Source of the DNA: Ornithinimicrobium faecis
Lineage (GTDB): Bacteria > Actinomycetota > Actinomycetes > Actinomycetales > Dermatophilaceae
Direction: 5' to 3'
NCBI RefSeq assembly: GCF_023923225.1
Contig: NZ_CP099489.1
Coordinates: 2,542,001 to 2,606,000 of the forward strand
Length of the DNA: 64,000 nucleotides
In this document: positions 51,021-60,137 of the stretch, piece by piece
How the letters are laid out: every line of letters starts with the position of its first letter
Position numbering within the stretch: position 1 is the first letter of the stretch
Program-made: the position numbers and the translations under genes
The notes under the pieces: model-generated
What the model was told of the DNA's origin: nothing
Database searches by the model: none
Seen by the model: only the letters and a program-made list of their open reading frames with translations

Positions 51021-52673
51021 TTATCTAACCCCACGGCGCGCGATCCCTCCCACCACGTCACGATAGGCGGCCGGTGCACCAAGGCGCAGCGACACCAGGG
51101 CAGCGGCGATCACGGCGACTCCGGTGAGCAGTCCACTGACCAGAGCGACGCCCCAGTGCGACACGTCGACGCCTCCGGCAAGCTCGCGGACCACCAGCAC
51201 CAGCAGCGTGCCCCCGAGCGCCCAGAGGGCCGGTCCCCAGACGCCACGGAGCGTGTCCGGGCCCCAGTGCCGTCGGACCAGCAGGACCAGCAGGACCCCG
51301 GTCAGCGACATCCCGAGCGAGCTGCCCAGCCCCAGGGCCACCAGGGCACCACCCGGGTTGGGCGTGCTGCCCGTGAGCCGGATCACGGGCACGGCGGCGG
51401 CGACCAGCCAGCCCAGGGCCACGACGCCACCAGCAGCGAGCGCCGAGCCACGGGCATACAGGGCCCGCGAGAGCAGGGCGGTGAGGGCAAAACCCACCAG
51501 GCCTGGGGCATACCAGGCCAGTGCCGTGGGCAGCGCGCGCAGCGCCTGCTCCCCCGCCCCCTCGCTCCCGGCGTCGAGGGCCAGGAACAGGGCACCGACC
51601 TCGCGGCGCACCGCGACCAGGGCCACCGCCCCCACCACCCCGGCCACGGCCACCGACAGCAGGGTCCGGCGCAGCACCGGGCTGGCGTCCTCAGCGGTGA
51701 GCCGGGGGAAGGCGGCGGTCGCCAGGGGGACGGCTAGCACGGCATACGGCAGGAGGTAGGCCGTCTGGGCGTAGGTGTAGACGTTGAGCGTGCCGACGCC
51801 CTCGGCCGAGTTGGCTAGCCAGACGGTGACCAGCACGCACACCTGCTGGGCGGCCACCGCGACCAGTCCCGCAACGGCCAGGGTGCCCACGCGGCGACCC
51901 GCGCCCTCGGGGAAGCGCCAGGTCGGCCGCAGGCGCACGCCCGCCCGCCAGGTGGGCACCAGCAACGGCACACTCAGGGCGACCACGCCTGCCGTCGTGC
52001 CCCACGCCAGGAGCTGGATGGCTGCGGCCGGTGTCTCCTCCAGCCCGACGCTCGGAGCGACCCACGCGCCATAGGCCAGGTAGACACCGATGACGACCAG
52101 GCTGGACAGCAGCGGAGCCACGGCAGCGGCCAGGAACCGCCGGTGGGCCTGCAGGACGCCGGAGAGGATGATGCCCGCGCCGTAGAGGACCACCTGGGGA
52201 GCAAAGACCATCAGCATCGTGGCCCCGGTGTCGACGGCGGCACTGCCACACCCCGGGTCGTTGCCCAGCAGTAGGGAGGCGATGGGACGGGCCAGCAGCG
52301 CGACCAACAGCGCCAGGGGCAGGAGAGCGGCCATGGCCCAGGTGAGCAGCGCGGAGGCAGTGCGGTCAGCGTCATCCTCACGCCCCCGGTTGAGATAGCC
52401 CGAGACCAGCGGGACCACCACGGCCGCCAACGCTCCGCCGGCAGCGATCTCATAGAGGGCGTTGGGGACCTGGTTGGCGGTGGCATAGATCTCGCCGACG
52501 CAGGTGGCGCCGACCCCGTTGCTGAAGGCCAGCCAGCGGCCGAGGCCGACCGCTCGCCCGACCAGCGTGACGACCGCAATGAGTCCGGCCGCGCCAGCGA
52601 TGCTGCCGGCGAGCAGCCGCGGGCTGGGTGCCCCAGAGTGTCCAGAGCTCTCGGGGTCTCCGGAGCCGCTCAC
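51021..52673 (-). CDS. MurJ-like MOP-superfamily flippase
   Basis: The 550-residue protein has about 14 hydrophobic segments and MurJ-like features: GRAVGLGRWLAF at the first helix, ANQVPNALYEIAAGGALAAVVVP split at helix 2, and ALYARG. MurJ flips lipid II; MOP relatives flip other lipid-linked sugars. Actinobacteria normally have a separate MurJ with a kinase-like C-terminus near the chromosome end, so this may be a paralogue for another lipid-linked glycan. It lies between GT4 and a PNPT-like gene, which supports that reading. Confidence 0.85.
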   Translation of the reverse strand: MSGSGDPESSGHSGAPSPRLLAGSIAGAAGLIAVVTLVGRAVGLGRWLAFSNGVGATCVGEIYATANQVPNALYEIAAGGALAAVVVPLVSGYLNRGREDDADRTASALLTWAMAALLPLALLVALLARPIASLLLGNDPGCGSAAVDTGATMLMVFAPQVVLYGAGIILSGVLQAHRRFLAAAVAPLLSSLVVIGVYLAYGAWVAPSVGLEETPAAAIQLLAWGTTAGVVALSVPLLVPTWRAGVRLRPTWRFPEGAGRRVGTLAVAGLVAVAAQQVCVLVTVWLANSAEGVGTLNVYTYAQTAYLLPYAVLAVPLATAAFPRLTAEDASPVLRRTLLSVAVAGVVGAVALVAVRREVGALFLALDAGSEGAGEQALRALPTALAWYAPGLVGFALTALLSRALYARGSALAAGGVVALGWLVAAAVPVIRLTGSTPNPGGALVALGLGSSLGMSLTGVLLVLLVRRHWGPDTLRGVWGPALWALGGTLLVLVVRELAGGVDVSHWGVALVSGLLTGVAVIAAALVSLRLGAPAAYRDVVGGIARRGVR

Positions 52674-52703
52674 CGTGAACTCATCACGTGGGTCACCGGG
52701 TCC

Positions 52704-53678
52704 TCACGCCCCAACGGGCGGCTCGGCAGCTCGTGAGCGTCCCAGCGCGTCCAGCTCACGCAGCAGGGGCGTCGCCTCGATGACCTTGGTGAAGCTCACC
52801 CGCTCGGAGGCGAGGGTGAGCGCGCACACCACGGCCAGGGAGGCCGTGCGGGCCGCCAGCCCCTGCCGCTGGACCAGCGCCAGCCCGAGCACTGCGCCAA
52901 GGGGGTTGGCCCCGGTGTCACCGAGCATGCTGCGGCCGGCCAGGTCGTCTGGCAGCAGCGCGAGGCTCGAGCCCAGAGCCACCGCGGCACCCGGGGATCC
53001 CGCACCAGTCAGGACGAGGGGGACGCCAGTGAGGACACCGACCTTGAGCGCTCGACCTGGGCGCAGGTCAAACAGATTGGCGAGGTTGGCAGCCCCCGCG
53101 ACGACCGCGCCGCCGACCAGCGTGCCGCACACCGCGCTCGCCACAGACCCGCCTGCCACTGACCCACTCGCCACAGACCCGCGTGCCACAGGCCCGCCTG
53201 CCCCACCATCGTGACGGTCCTGCAGGGTGACCGCCACGAGACCGGTCCCCGCCAGACCAATGATCTTGATGGCCCCCGTGGTCACCCTCCGGTGGGCGAG
53301 CGCCCGCAGGTGGCCAGCCAGACCCTTGCGGTCGGTGTCCTGGCGCAGGTCATCCAGCGCGCCGAGCGAGCCTGCGCCGAGGGATGCGACGGCAGTCGGG
53401 ATGGCGGTCGGGATGGCGGTCGTCCCCCACGCCCCTCCGGTGACGAGCGCGGTCCCTGCGGTCCCCGCGACGAGGGCGACGCCCTCGAGCAGGGTGACCG
53501 ACGCCCCGGCGTGGTTGGTCCGCTCCCACCGAGCCGCCGACGGGTGGTCGCGGCGCGTCTGCAGCGCGCGCCACACCAGCGTCGTGGCGGCGGCGCCCGC
53601 TGCGGTCAGCAGACCGTCCCGCAGCAACCCGTCCCCCAGCTGACCGTCGCGCACCAGCCCGTCACGCAGCGGCCTCAC
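52704..53678 (-). CDS. PNPT-like membrane protein (MraY/WecA-related glycan phosphotransferase)
   Basis: The 324-residue protein is hydrophobic. Its segments parallel the MraY/WecA family: LGALDDLRQDTDRKGLAGHL (DDxx...KG), AANLANLFDLRPGRALK (the N-x-x-N-x-D loop), and MLGDTGANPLGAVLG (GDxGS-like). These sites bind undecaprenyl phosphate and metal in the family. Two tracts are short duplications: N-terminal LRDGLVRDGQLGDGLLRDG and the loop ARGSVASGSVAGGSVAS. It overlaps steB by ATGA. A lipid-linked sugar synthase feeding the MurJ-like flippase and GT4 is a reasonable inference. Confidence 0.68.
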   Translation of the reverse strand: MRPLRDGLVRDGQLGDGLLRDGLLTAAGAAATTLVWRALQTRRDHPSAARWERTNHAGASVTLLEGVALVAGTAGTALVTGGAWGTTAIPTAIPTAVASLGAGSLGALDDLRQDTDRKGLAGHLRALAHRRVTTGAIKIIGLAGTGLVAVTLQDRHDGGAGGPVARGSVASGSVAGGSVASAVCGTLVGGAVVAGAANLANLFDLRPGRALKVGVLTGVPLVLTGAGSPGAAVALGSSLALLPDDLAGRSMLGDTGANPLGAVLGLALVQRQGLAARTASLAVVCALTLASERVSFTKVIEATPLLRELDALGRSRAAEPPVGA

Positions 53679-54940
53679 GGGGCCGGGGCGCCCGTGGTGG
53701 ACTCCGCGTCGTCGGGCGGCGCTGGTGCCAACGGCCCGACGGGGGTCGTCTGCTCGTCCGCCGGTGCCGACCCCTCCGCGCCCCCAGGCTCCGCGCCGCT
53801 GGACTCGCCAGCGCCAGTCTCGTCACCGCCAGACCCGTCACCGCCAGACCCGTCACCGCCAGACCCTGGGCTGCCCGACTCCTCTCCGCTGCCCGGCAGC
53901 GTGGGCTCGAGCGGCAGCGTCGGCCCGGGCACGGACTCCTCGTCCTCCGCGGCCGGTGGTTCGGGGATGTTGGGCAGTGGTGCGACCGCATCGGTGCCGA
54001 CACCCCAGTGCCCAGCCTCACCGTCGATCATCCACCGCAGTCCGAGGACGACAGCCAGCTGGCCAGCCGGCCCCTCCGCGTTGTCGACGCTGGCCACCGT
54101 CTCGGCCATGGCCGACTCGGCGCGCAGCCCGCGGACGACAGGCGACTCGGCCGCCTGCACGGGGTCGGCATAACTCTCGGTGCCCGAGCCAGCAACGAGA
54201 GTCGGGACCTCAAGCTCGCCCAGGGCCGCGATCAAACCCAGACTCTGCTGCAGGCGCGGCGCGCCGGCCTCGTCCTCCTCAACCTGCTGGACCTTCAGGT
54301 CACCAGTGACCACGACGAAGGTGTCAGGCGGCTCAGGAAAGTCCGAGGGCTCGCTGTCGGCCCAGTTGGTCGAATAGAAGTTGAGCTCCTCCAGCCGGTC
54401 CGAGGCCATCCGCCACGCACCGCTGGCCGTCCCCTCATCACGTCCCGCGAGTGCGGCAGCCATCACCGTCTCCAGGGTGGGCTCCGCACCCTCCCGCGGC
54501 TCGGGGTCGTCAACCTCCGGTGCCAGCTCGGCGGCAGCCTCGTGCCGGGTGTCCGCGGCCTCCGGGTCGTGCCAGGCGTCGTCGAGCCGCACGGTCAGCA
54601 CCACCGCCGCACCAGCGCTGGTCAGCTGATCGTGCACCTGACCGACGATGTTGCGGTCCGCACCGGGCAGCGTGATGATCGCCACCCGACGGTCCGTCAG
54701 CTGGTTGGCGGTCAGCGTCGGCGTCGCGATGGCGAACGCCTGGTCCTTGAGCTGCTCGCGGTCGTGGGCCTGGTCGAGCTGGGCGCGCAGACCATTGCGC
54801 TCCTCGCGCAGGTCCTTGACCTGGCCCTCGAGGGTGGAGGAGATCTCCTGGCCCAGCGGCCCGGCACCCAGGACGATGCCGACGGCGAGCGCCATGAACA
54901 CGGCCACCAGGGAGACCAGGTGGTAGCGGAAGTCGATCAC
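53675..54940 (-). CDS. SteB/MctB-family (copper transporter-annotated) cell-envelope protein
   Basis: The 421-residue protein starts DFRYHLVSLVAVFMALAVGI, a membrane helix diagnostic of the family. A coiled coil follows (LREERNGLRAQLDQAHDREQ), then an extracytoplasmic domain (RRVAIITLPGAD, GLRWMIDGEAGHWGVG). In Corynebacterium SteB works with SteA in daughter-cell separation. In Mycobacterium the homologue Rv1698 (MctB) affects copper resistance. The C-terminal 90 residues are a Gly/Ser/Glu tail with three GSGGD units (15-bp repeats, about 53816-53865). It couples to steA by ATGA. Confidence 0.85.
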   Translation of the reverse strand: MIDFRYHLVSLVAVFMALAVGIVLGAGPLGQEISSTLEGQVKDLREERNGLRAQLDQAHDREQLKDQAFAIATPTLTANQLTDRRVAIITLPGADRNIVGQVHDQLTSAGAAVVLTVRLDDAWHDPEAADTRHEAAAELAPEVDDPEPREGAEPTLETVMAAALAGRDEGTASGAWRMASDRLEELNFYSTNWADSEPSDFPEPPDTFVVVTGDLKVQQVEEDEAGAPRLQQSLGLIAALGELEVPTLVAGSGTESYADPVQAAESPVVRGLRAESAMAETVASVDNAEGPAGQLAVVLGLRWMIDGEAGHWGVGTDAVAPLPNIPEPPAAEDEESVPGPTLPLEPTLPGSGEESGSPGSGGDGSGGDGSGGDETGAGESSGAEPGGAEGSAPADEQTTPVGPLAPAPPDDAESTTGAPAP

Positions 54941-56124
54941 CCGAAGAGTCCTCCGATCAGAGCGAGCAGGTCGTCCCAGCGCACGGCCAGCACACCCATG
55001 GCGGTGCGGCCTCCCGGAGTTGCGGCCAGTGCGGCCAGCACGGCCAGCATCCCGGCCAGCACCAGCCAGGTCAGGGCCGCCGACGAGATCCGACTGCGAT
55101 AGAGCAGGCTCACGCCCTTGGCGTCGACCAGCTTGCTGCCCAGCCGCAGCCGCGTCAGGAACGTGGAGGCCATGCCCTGTCGCCCCTTGTCCAGGAACTC
55201 GATCAGCGTCGCGTGTGTGCCGACGGCGACGATCAGCTCGGCGCCCTTGCCGTCGGCGAGCAACATCGCGACATCCTCGCTGGTGCCGATGGCGGGCAGC
55301 GCGATCGCATCCTCGATGCCCAGCGCCTCGACCCGCTCGAGACCCGGAGCCCTGCCGTCACGATAGGCGTGCACGATGATCTCGGCCCCGCTCTTGAGGG
55401 CGGCGTCCCCGACCGAGTCCATGTCGCCGACGATGATGTCCGGACGATAGCCGAGCTCCATCAGGGCATCGGCTCCCCCGTCCACGCCGATCAGCACCGG
55501 ACGTGCCTCACGGATAAAGGGCCGCAGCGTCTGCAGGTCCTCCTTGTAGTGGTAGCCGCGCACCACCACCAGGACGTAACGGCCCTCCAGCTCGGTGCGC
55601 ACCTCGGGGAGCCGGATCCCGTCGAGGAGCAGCTCGCGTTCCTCGCGGACATACTGCATGGTGTTGCGGGAGAAGGCCTCGATCTGCTCGGAGATGTTGC
55701 CCCGAGCGTGCTCCATCGCCTCCTCGACCATCGCCAGATCGAGCCGCTTGCCCTCAGCGATGAGGCGGCCCTCGACGATCACCTGGTCGCCGACGACGCG
55801 TCCGGTCGCTCCCTCGGTGATCTGGGTCAGCAGTTCCTCGCCCGCCTGGTCGATCAGCGGCACCCCCGCCTCGACGAGGATCTTGGGGCCCAGGTTGGGA
55901 TAGGCACCGCTGATGGACGCGGCCGCGTTGACGACGGCTGCCGGCTTGCAGGACACCAACGCATAGGCGCTCACCTGGTCCAGGTCCTTGTGGTTGATGA
56001 CCGCAATGTCACCGTGGGCGAGCCGTTTGGTGAGGTTCTTGGTGCGGGCATCCACCCGGATGGGTCCCTCGACCGTGGGACCGTCGGGGACGGCCTCGGG
56101 CACGGGGGATCTGGACAGGCTCAT
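54937..56124 (-). CDS. steA: SteA-like cytokinetic protein (thiamine pyrophosphokinase-like fold)
   Basis: The 395-residue protein has a TPK-like domain, GVDGGADALMELGYRPDIIV then GDMDSVGDAALKSGAE. EDVAMLLADGKGAELIVAVG and a C-terminal membrane helix pair (LTWLVLAGMLAVLAALAA) follow. Family members localise to the division site with SteB. ATG 56124 starts MSLSRSP; an upstream ATG at 56220 adds unconserved sequence. It follows recN after 144 bases. Confidence 0.85.
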   Translation of the reverse strand: MSLSRSPVPEAVPDGPTVEGPIRVDARTKNLTKRLAHGDIAVINHKDLDQVSAYALVSCKPAAVVNAAASISGAYPNLGPKILVEAGVPLIDQAGEELLTQITEGATGRVVGDQVIVEGRLIAEGKRLDLAMVEEAMEHARGNISEQIEAFSRNTMQYVREERELLLDGIRLPEVRTELEGRYVLVVVRGYHYKEDLQTLRPFIREARPVLIGVDGGADALMELGYRPDIIVGDMDSVGDAALKSGAEIIVHAYRDGRAPGLERVEALGIEDAIALPAIGTSEDVAMLLADGKGAELIVAVGTHATLIEFLDKGRQGMASTFLTRLRLGSKLVDAKGVSLLYRSRISSAALTWLVLAGMLAVLAALAATPGGRTAMGVLAVRWDDLLALIGGLFG

Positions 56125-56268
56125 GGTGGCCCCATCGTGCCACGGTTCGGTGGTGCGATGGCCCTGACCTGCCGAGCAACAGCCGTATGCCGTGCACGTC
56201 ACCCGGGCGGGGTGACACACCTCACCGGGACGGGCGGGTCACCACGGTGGGCGTGCCAGTGAGACAGG

Positions 56269-58011
56269 TCAGTTGCTCAGCCGGCTCGGCGCGTGTTCCT
56301 CCACCAGCTCGCGCGCGTGGTCGAGCGCGGCGCGGCTGTCGGTCACACCACCGATCATGCGGGCAATCTCGGCGACCCGGTCCTCCCCCGTGACCGAGCG
56401 CACGTCACTGGCGGTGATCGCGCCGTCGGAGCTCTTCAGCACGACGTGGTGGCTGTCGGCGAAGGCGGCGACCTGGCCGAGGTGGGTGACGACGATGACC
56501 TGCGCGTTGCGGGCCAGCGCGGCCAGCCGGGCGCCCAGGTCGAGAGCCGCCGCACCGCCCACGCCGGCATCCACCTCGTCAAAGACATAGGTGGGCACGT
56601 CACCCTGGGCGGTGACGACCTCCAGCGCCAACATCACGCGCGAGAGCTCACCACCAGAGGCCGCCTTGCTGACCGTGCGTGGTGGCGCACCGGCGTTGGC
56701 AGCGAGCATGATCTCGACCTCGTCCAGGCCGTGGGACCACGCGCGCACCCGCTCCCCGTCCGCCAGCTCCACGCCCTCGTCGTCCGGCTTGTGTCGCACC
56801 GCGATCTGCACCCGGGCACCGCCCATGGCCAGGTGCGCCAACTCATCCTCAACCCGGGTGCCCAGGGTCTTCGCGGCGGCCTGCCTCGCGCCGGTCAGAG
56901 CGGTCCCCGTCGTGACCAACTCCTGACTCAGCCGTGCCAGCTCGACCGTGAGCTCGGCGATCCGGTCGTCGGATCCGTCGAGTTCGGCGACCTCTGCGGC
57001 AGCCTGACCGGACCACGCGAGCACCGCCGACGTGCTCTCGCCGTATTTGCGCAGCAGGGCGGTCAGCGCGGACCGGCGCTCCTGCACCCACCCCAGTCGG
57101 GAGGGGTCCACATCGATGCCCGAGGAATAGGCCGCGAGCTCGCCGGCGAGGTCCGAGGTCAGATAGCTGAGCTCGTCCAGCCTCTTGCTGAGATCGGCCA
57201 GCGCCGGGTCGTGCTCGGCCACCGGCGCGAGCGCCTGACGTGCCGAGGCCAGCTGTTCGACGACGGGTCGAAAATCGTCCACGACCGCATCGTCACCGCC
57301 GGACAGCACACCATGGACGGTGTCCGCGGCCTGGCGCAGCCCGTCCCCGTGCGCCAGACGCTGCTCCTCGACGAGGAGCTCGTCCTCCTCACCCTCCTGC
57401 GGGTCGACGGCCTCAATCTCCTCGAGCGCGGTGCGCAGCAGGTCGGCCCGCAGCGTCCGCTCGGCCCCGGCAGTGCTCAGCCGGTGCAACTCCTCGCGGG
57501 CCGCGGTCCAGGCCCGGTGGGTGTTGGTGTAGGCGCCCAGGGCCTTAGCGAGCTTGGCACCGCCGAAGGCGTCCAGCAGGACCCGGTGCTGCTCGGGGGC
57601 CCGCAACCGCCATTGGTCCGCCTGGCCGTGCACGGCCATCAGATGCTCGCCCACCTCGGTCAGCACGCCGACGGGCGCCGTCCGGCCACCGACGTGCGCC
57701 CGCGATCTGCCCTCGGCACTGACGGTGCGCACGAGGATCAACCCGTCCTCGATCTCGCCGCCAGCAGCCTCCACCCGTTGGGCGGCAGGGTGATCCGGCG
57801 GCACGTCCACCTCGCCCTCGACCACCGCAGCGGTCGCCCCCGAGCGCACCATGGTCGAGTCCGCGCGGGCGCCGAGCAACAGCCCCAGACCGGAGACGAC
57901 CATCGTCTTGCCGGCCCCCGTCTCGCCGGTGATGACGTTCAGGCCCGGGGACAGCTCGAGCTCGGCGTCCTCGATGACGCCGAGTCGTTGGATCCGGATG
58001 CGGGTCAGCAC
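56269..58011 (-). CDS. recN: DNA repair protein RecN
   Basis: RecN is an SMC-like ATPase acting at double-strand breaks. The 580-residue protein has the N-terminal RIQRLGVIEDAELELSPGLN, Walker A GETGAGKTMVVSGL, a central coiled-coil region, the ABC signature ASGGELSRVMLALE and Walker B YVFDEVDAGVGG. It lies nine bases after nadK in the conserved tlyA-nadK-recN order. Confidence 0.97.
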   Translation of the reverse strand: MLTRIRIQRLGVIEDAELELSPGLNVITGETGAGKTMVVSGLGLLLGARADSTMVRSGATAAVVEGEVDVPPDHPAAQRVEAAGGEIEDGLILVRTVSAEGRSRAHVGGRTAPVGVLTEVGEHLMAVHGQADQWRLRAPEQHRVLLDAFGGAKLAKALGAYTNTHRAWTAAREELHRLSTAGAERTLRADLLRTALEEIEAVDPQEGEEDELLVEEQRLAHGDGLRQAADTVHGVLSGGDDAVVDDFRPVVEQLASARQALAPVAEHDPALADLSKRLDELSYLTSDLAGELAAYSSGIDVDPSRLGWVQERRSALTALLRKYGESTSAVLAWSGQAAAEVAELDGSDDRIAELTVELARLSQELVTTGTALTGARQAAAKTLGTRVEDELAHLAMGGARVQIAVRHKPDDEGVELADGERVRAWSHGLDEVEIMLAANAGAPPRTVSKAASGGELSRVMLALEVVTAQGDVPTYVFDEVDAGVGGAAALDLGARLAALARNAQVIVVTHLGQVAAFADSHHVVLKSSDGAITASDVRSVTGEDRVAEIARMIGGVTDSRAALDHARELVEEHAPSRLSN

Positions 58012-58020
58012 GCTCGCACT

Positions 58021-58908
58021 CTAGGCGGGTGCACCGTCAGGTTTGCCACGCCACCCGGCAACCGGCAGCGCAAACTTGGCCACGAGCCGGTCGGTGAACG
58101 GTTGCGAGGACAGTCTGGCCAGACGGACGGGAGTCTCGCTACGGCATACCTCGATGCGGGCCCCCGGCGGCAGGTCGACCGTGCGCCGACCGTCGCACCA
58201 CATGACCCCGTGCGTCGTGGCGTGCGGCACGACCTCGACCGCGACGCGCGTGTCGGGTCCGAGCACCACCGGGCGGGCGAACAGGGCGTGCGCAGAGATG
58301 GGGACGACGAGCATCGCCTGCACGTCGGGCCAGACGATGGGGCCGCCGCCGGAGAAGGCATAGGCCGTGGAGCCGGTCGGTGTCGCCACGACCACGCCGT
58401 CACACCCCCAGGTGGACAGCGGCCGGCCGTCGACCTCGACGGTGAGCTCGAGCATCCGCTCGCGGGCGGACTTCTCGATGGAGGCCTCGTTGAGCGCCCA
58501 GGTGTGCGAGACCAGGTCGCCGTCCTGATAGACGTCGACCTCGAGGGTCATCCGCTCCTCGACCTCGTAGTCGCGCGAGACGATGCGGTCCACGACGGCA
58601 GCGGTCTCATCGCGCTCGGCCTCGGCGAGGAAGCCGACCCGCCCGTGGTTGATCCCGAGCAGGGGGATGCCCGCGCCCCGGGAGACCTCCGCCCCCCGCA
58701 GGATCGTGCCGTCACCTCCGAGGATCACGACGAGCTCAGCGTCGGCCGCCAGGGCGGCCACGTCCGGATCGTCCTCGAGGCTGTCCCAGCCCTGCTCGAG
58801 CTCGTGCACCTCGATGCCGTGGTCGCGCAACCGCCTGGCCATCTCCGTGGCCAGAGCGGGCAGGTCGGGGCGGTTGGCGTGGGTGACGACCAGGATGCGA
58901 CGGGTCAT
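58021..58908 (-). CDS. nadK: NAD kinase
   Basis: NadK makes NADP+ from NAD+ using ATP or polyphosphate. The 295-residue protein has VILGGDGTILRGAE (GGDG motif), GINHGRVGFLAEAE, LNEASIEK and the C-terminal VVATPTGSTAYAFSGGGPIV. It is directly adjacent to tlyA (no gap) and followed by recN, the usual actinobacterial order. Confidence 0.98.
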   Translation of the reverse strand: MTRRILVVTHANRPDLPALATEMARRLRDHGIEVHELEQGWDSLEDDPDVAALAADAELVVILGGDGTILRGAEVSRGAGIPLLGINHGRVGFLAEAERDETAAVVDRIVSRDYEVEERMTLEVDVYQDGDLVSHTWALNEASIEKSARERMLELTVEVDGRPLSTWGCDGVVVATPTGSTAYAFSGGGPIVWPDVQAMLVVPISAHALFARPVVLGPDTRVAVEVVPHATTHGVMWCDGRRTVDLPPGARIEVCRSETPVRLARLSSQPFTDRLVAKFALPVAGWRGKPDGAPA

Positions 58909-59787
58909 CTAGTCGTCCTCCCGGGTCAGGTCACGGATGCGGGCGGTCGCCTCATCCGCACTCATCATGCCTGGTTGGTATGCCGCGAGCCACAGCAGGT
59001 ATTCGGTGTTGCCGTGGGCGCCGGTCACCGGGGACGGCTCGATGCCGTGGACGTGCCAGCCCAGCTCGGCGGCGGCCAGGGTGATGTCGCTGAGCACCCT
59101 GGCGTGCTCGGCGGCGGACCTGACCACTCCCCCGTGTCCCAGGTGGTCGCGGCCCACCTCGAACTGCGGCTTGACCAGGAAGACGACGTCGCCGTCCGGC
59201 TCGAGCAGGGGTGCAACGGCAGGCAGGACGAGGGACAGGGAGATGAAGGAGACGTCACCGACGATCACCTCGAAGGTGCCGAGCTGCGCTGCTGACACGT
59301 CACGGATGTTCGTGCCGGGCAAATCAGTGACCCGGGGGTCAGCGACGAGATCTGCGACGAGTTGGTCGTGTCCGACATCGAGGGCAGTGACGTGAGTGGC
59401 GCCGTGCTCAAGCAGCACCTGGGTGAAGCCACCGGTCGAGGCCCCCACGTCCAGGCACCGACGACCGCTGACCCGCAGCCCGCCGCTGCCCACCTGCTGA
59501 CCCGCGTCGCTAGCCGGTTGCCCCGGGTCGCCTGCTGGCTGGCGAGCGTCGGCCTCCCAAACAGTCAGAGCATGCAACAACTTCAGGGCACCCCGCCCGA
59601 CCCAACGGGAGGCATCGTCGTCGGTGACCATGACCTGCTGCCCCGGCGCCACGGCATACGAGCTCTTGTGCACTACCTGGCCGTCGACGCAGACCGAGCC
59701 CCCGCGGATGAGTCGCTGAGCGAGCGTGCGCGAGCGCGCGAGACCCTCCCGGACCAGGTGCTGGTCCAGGCGCTCTTCGCCTCTCAT
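58909..59787 (-). CDS. tlyA: TlyA-family rRNA 2'-O-methyltransferase
   Basis: TlyA methylates 2'-hydroxyls in 16S and 23S rRNA and sensitises mycobacteria to capreomycin. The S4-like domain reads RLDQHLVREGLARSRTLAQ, and the Rossmann methyltransferase has CLDVGASTGGFTQVLLE and DVSFISLSLVLPAV with VKPQFEVGR. ATG 59787 sits just after the small gene's stop; GTG 59820 is an alternative overlapping it. An insert of about 25 residues rich in P, A, G, Q separates the two domains. Confidence 0.94.
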   Translation of the reverse strand: MRGEERLDQHLVREGLARSRTLAQRLIRGGSVCVDGQVVHKSSYAVAPGQQVMVTDDDASRWVGRGALKLLHALTVWEADARQPAGDPGQPASDAGQQVGSGGLRVSGRRCLDVGASTGGFTQVLLEHGATHVTALDVGHDQLVADLVADPRVTDLPGTNIRDVSAAQLGTFEVIVGDVSFISLSLVLPAVAPLLEPDGDVVFLVKPQFEVGRDHLGHGGVVRSAAEHARVLSDITLAAAELGWHVHGIEPSPVTGAHGNTEYLLWLAAYQPGMMSADEATARIRDLTREDD

Positions 59788-59791
59788 GAGG

Positions 59792-60016
59792 TCACGCAGA
59801 CTGTGGGCCGCCGGCGACACGCTGCATGGCCGCGGCCGGGGTGTTGCCCGGAGAGGACTCGCTCAACCGCTCCTGCAGACGCCGCTGCGCCTGCAGTGCC
59901 GCCTCCGCACGCTCGGGGAGGGGCTGCTGCTCGGTGCCGCGGAAAGTCTCGAGCACCTCGTCGACCACGGGGTCGCCTGTCGTGGGGTCGCCTGTCGTGG
60001 GGGTCGGCTCGCTCAT
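59792..60016 (-). CDS. Small conserved protein between HAD phosphatase and tlyA (Rv1693-like position)
   Basis: The 74-residue product reads MSEPTPTTGDPTTGDP then VVDEVLETFRGTEQQPLPERAE, a single amphipathic region with no known motif. A small ORF at this spot is usual in Actinobacteria (Rv1693 in Mycobacterium tuberculosis). The TTGDP pair comes from a 15-bp tandem duplication. ATG 60016 is preferred; a longer form from 60088 covers the hairpin region. Function unknown. Confidence 0.65.
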   Translation of the reverse strand: MSEPTPTTGDPTTGDPVVDEVLETFRGTEQQPLPERAEAALQAQRRLQERLSESSPGNTPAAAMQRVAGGPQSA

Positions 60017-60073
60017 GACAGGCAGCGTATCGCGGCGCACCGCTGCTCCGGCGATCCATCCACAACCTGCACC

Positions 60074-60119
60074 GGTGAGTGTCGCCACCGCCCCGGACGG
60101 GGCGTTTCACGCACTCACC
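60074..60119 (-). terminator. Long hairpin between the HAD gene and the small tlyA-upstream gene
   Basis: ggtgagtg and cactcacc (8-bp perfect) enclose an inner cgcccc/ggggcg stem. The structure lies in the 121-bp gap between the HAD stop (60138) and the small gene's ATG (60016). It has no U-run on the minus strand (a ttt lies on the plus-strand side). It may terminate the TPR-HAD transcript or fold its 3' end. Confidence 0.5.
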
Positions 60120-60137
60120 AGCCCGCGAGACGTCCGC

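Noticed and set aside
56293..59295. 1000-codon plus-strand ORF over recN and nadK
   Set aside because: It runs antisense to two well-recognised genes, has no family signature and no SD; long antisense frames are common at this GC content.
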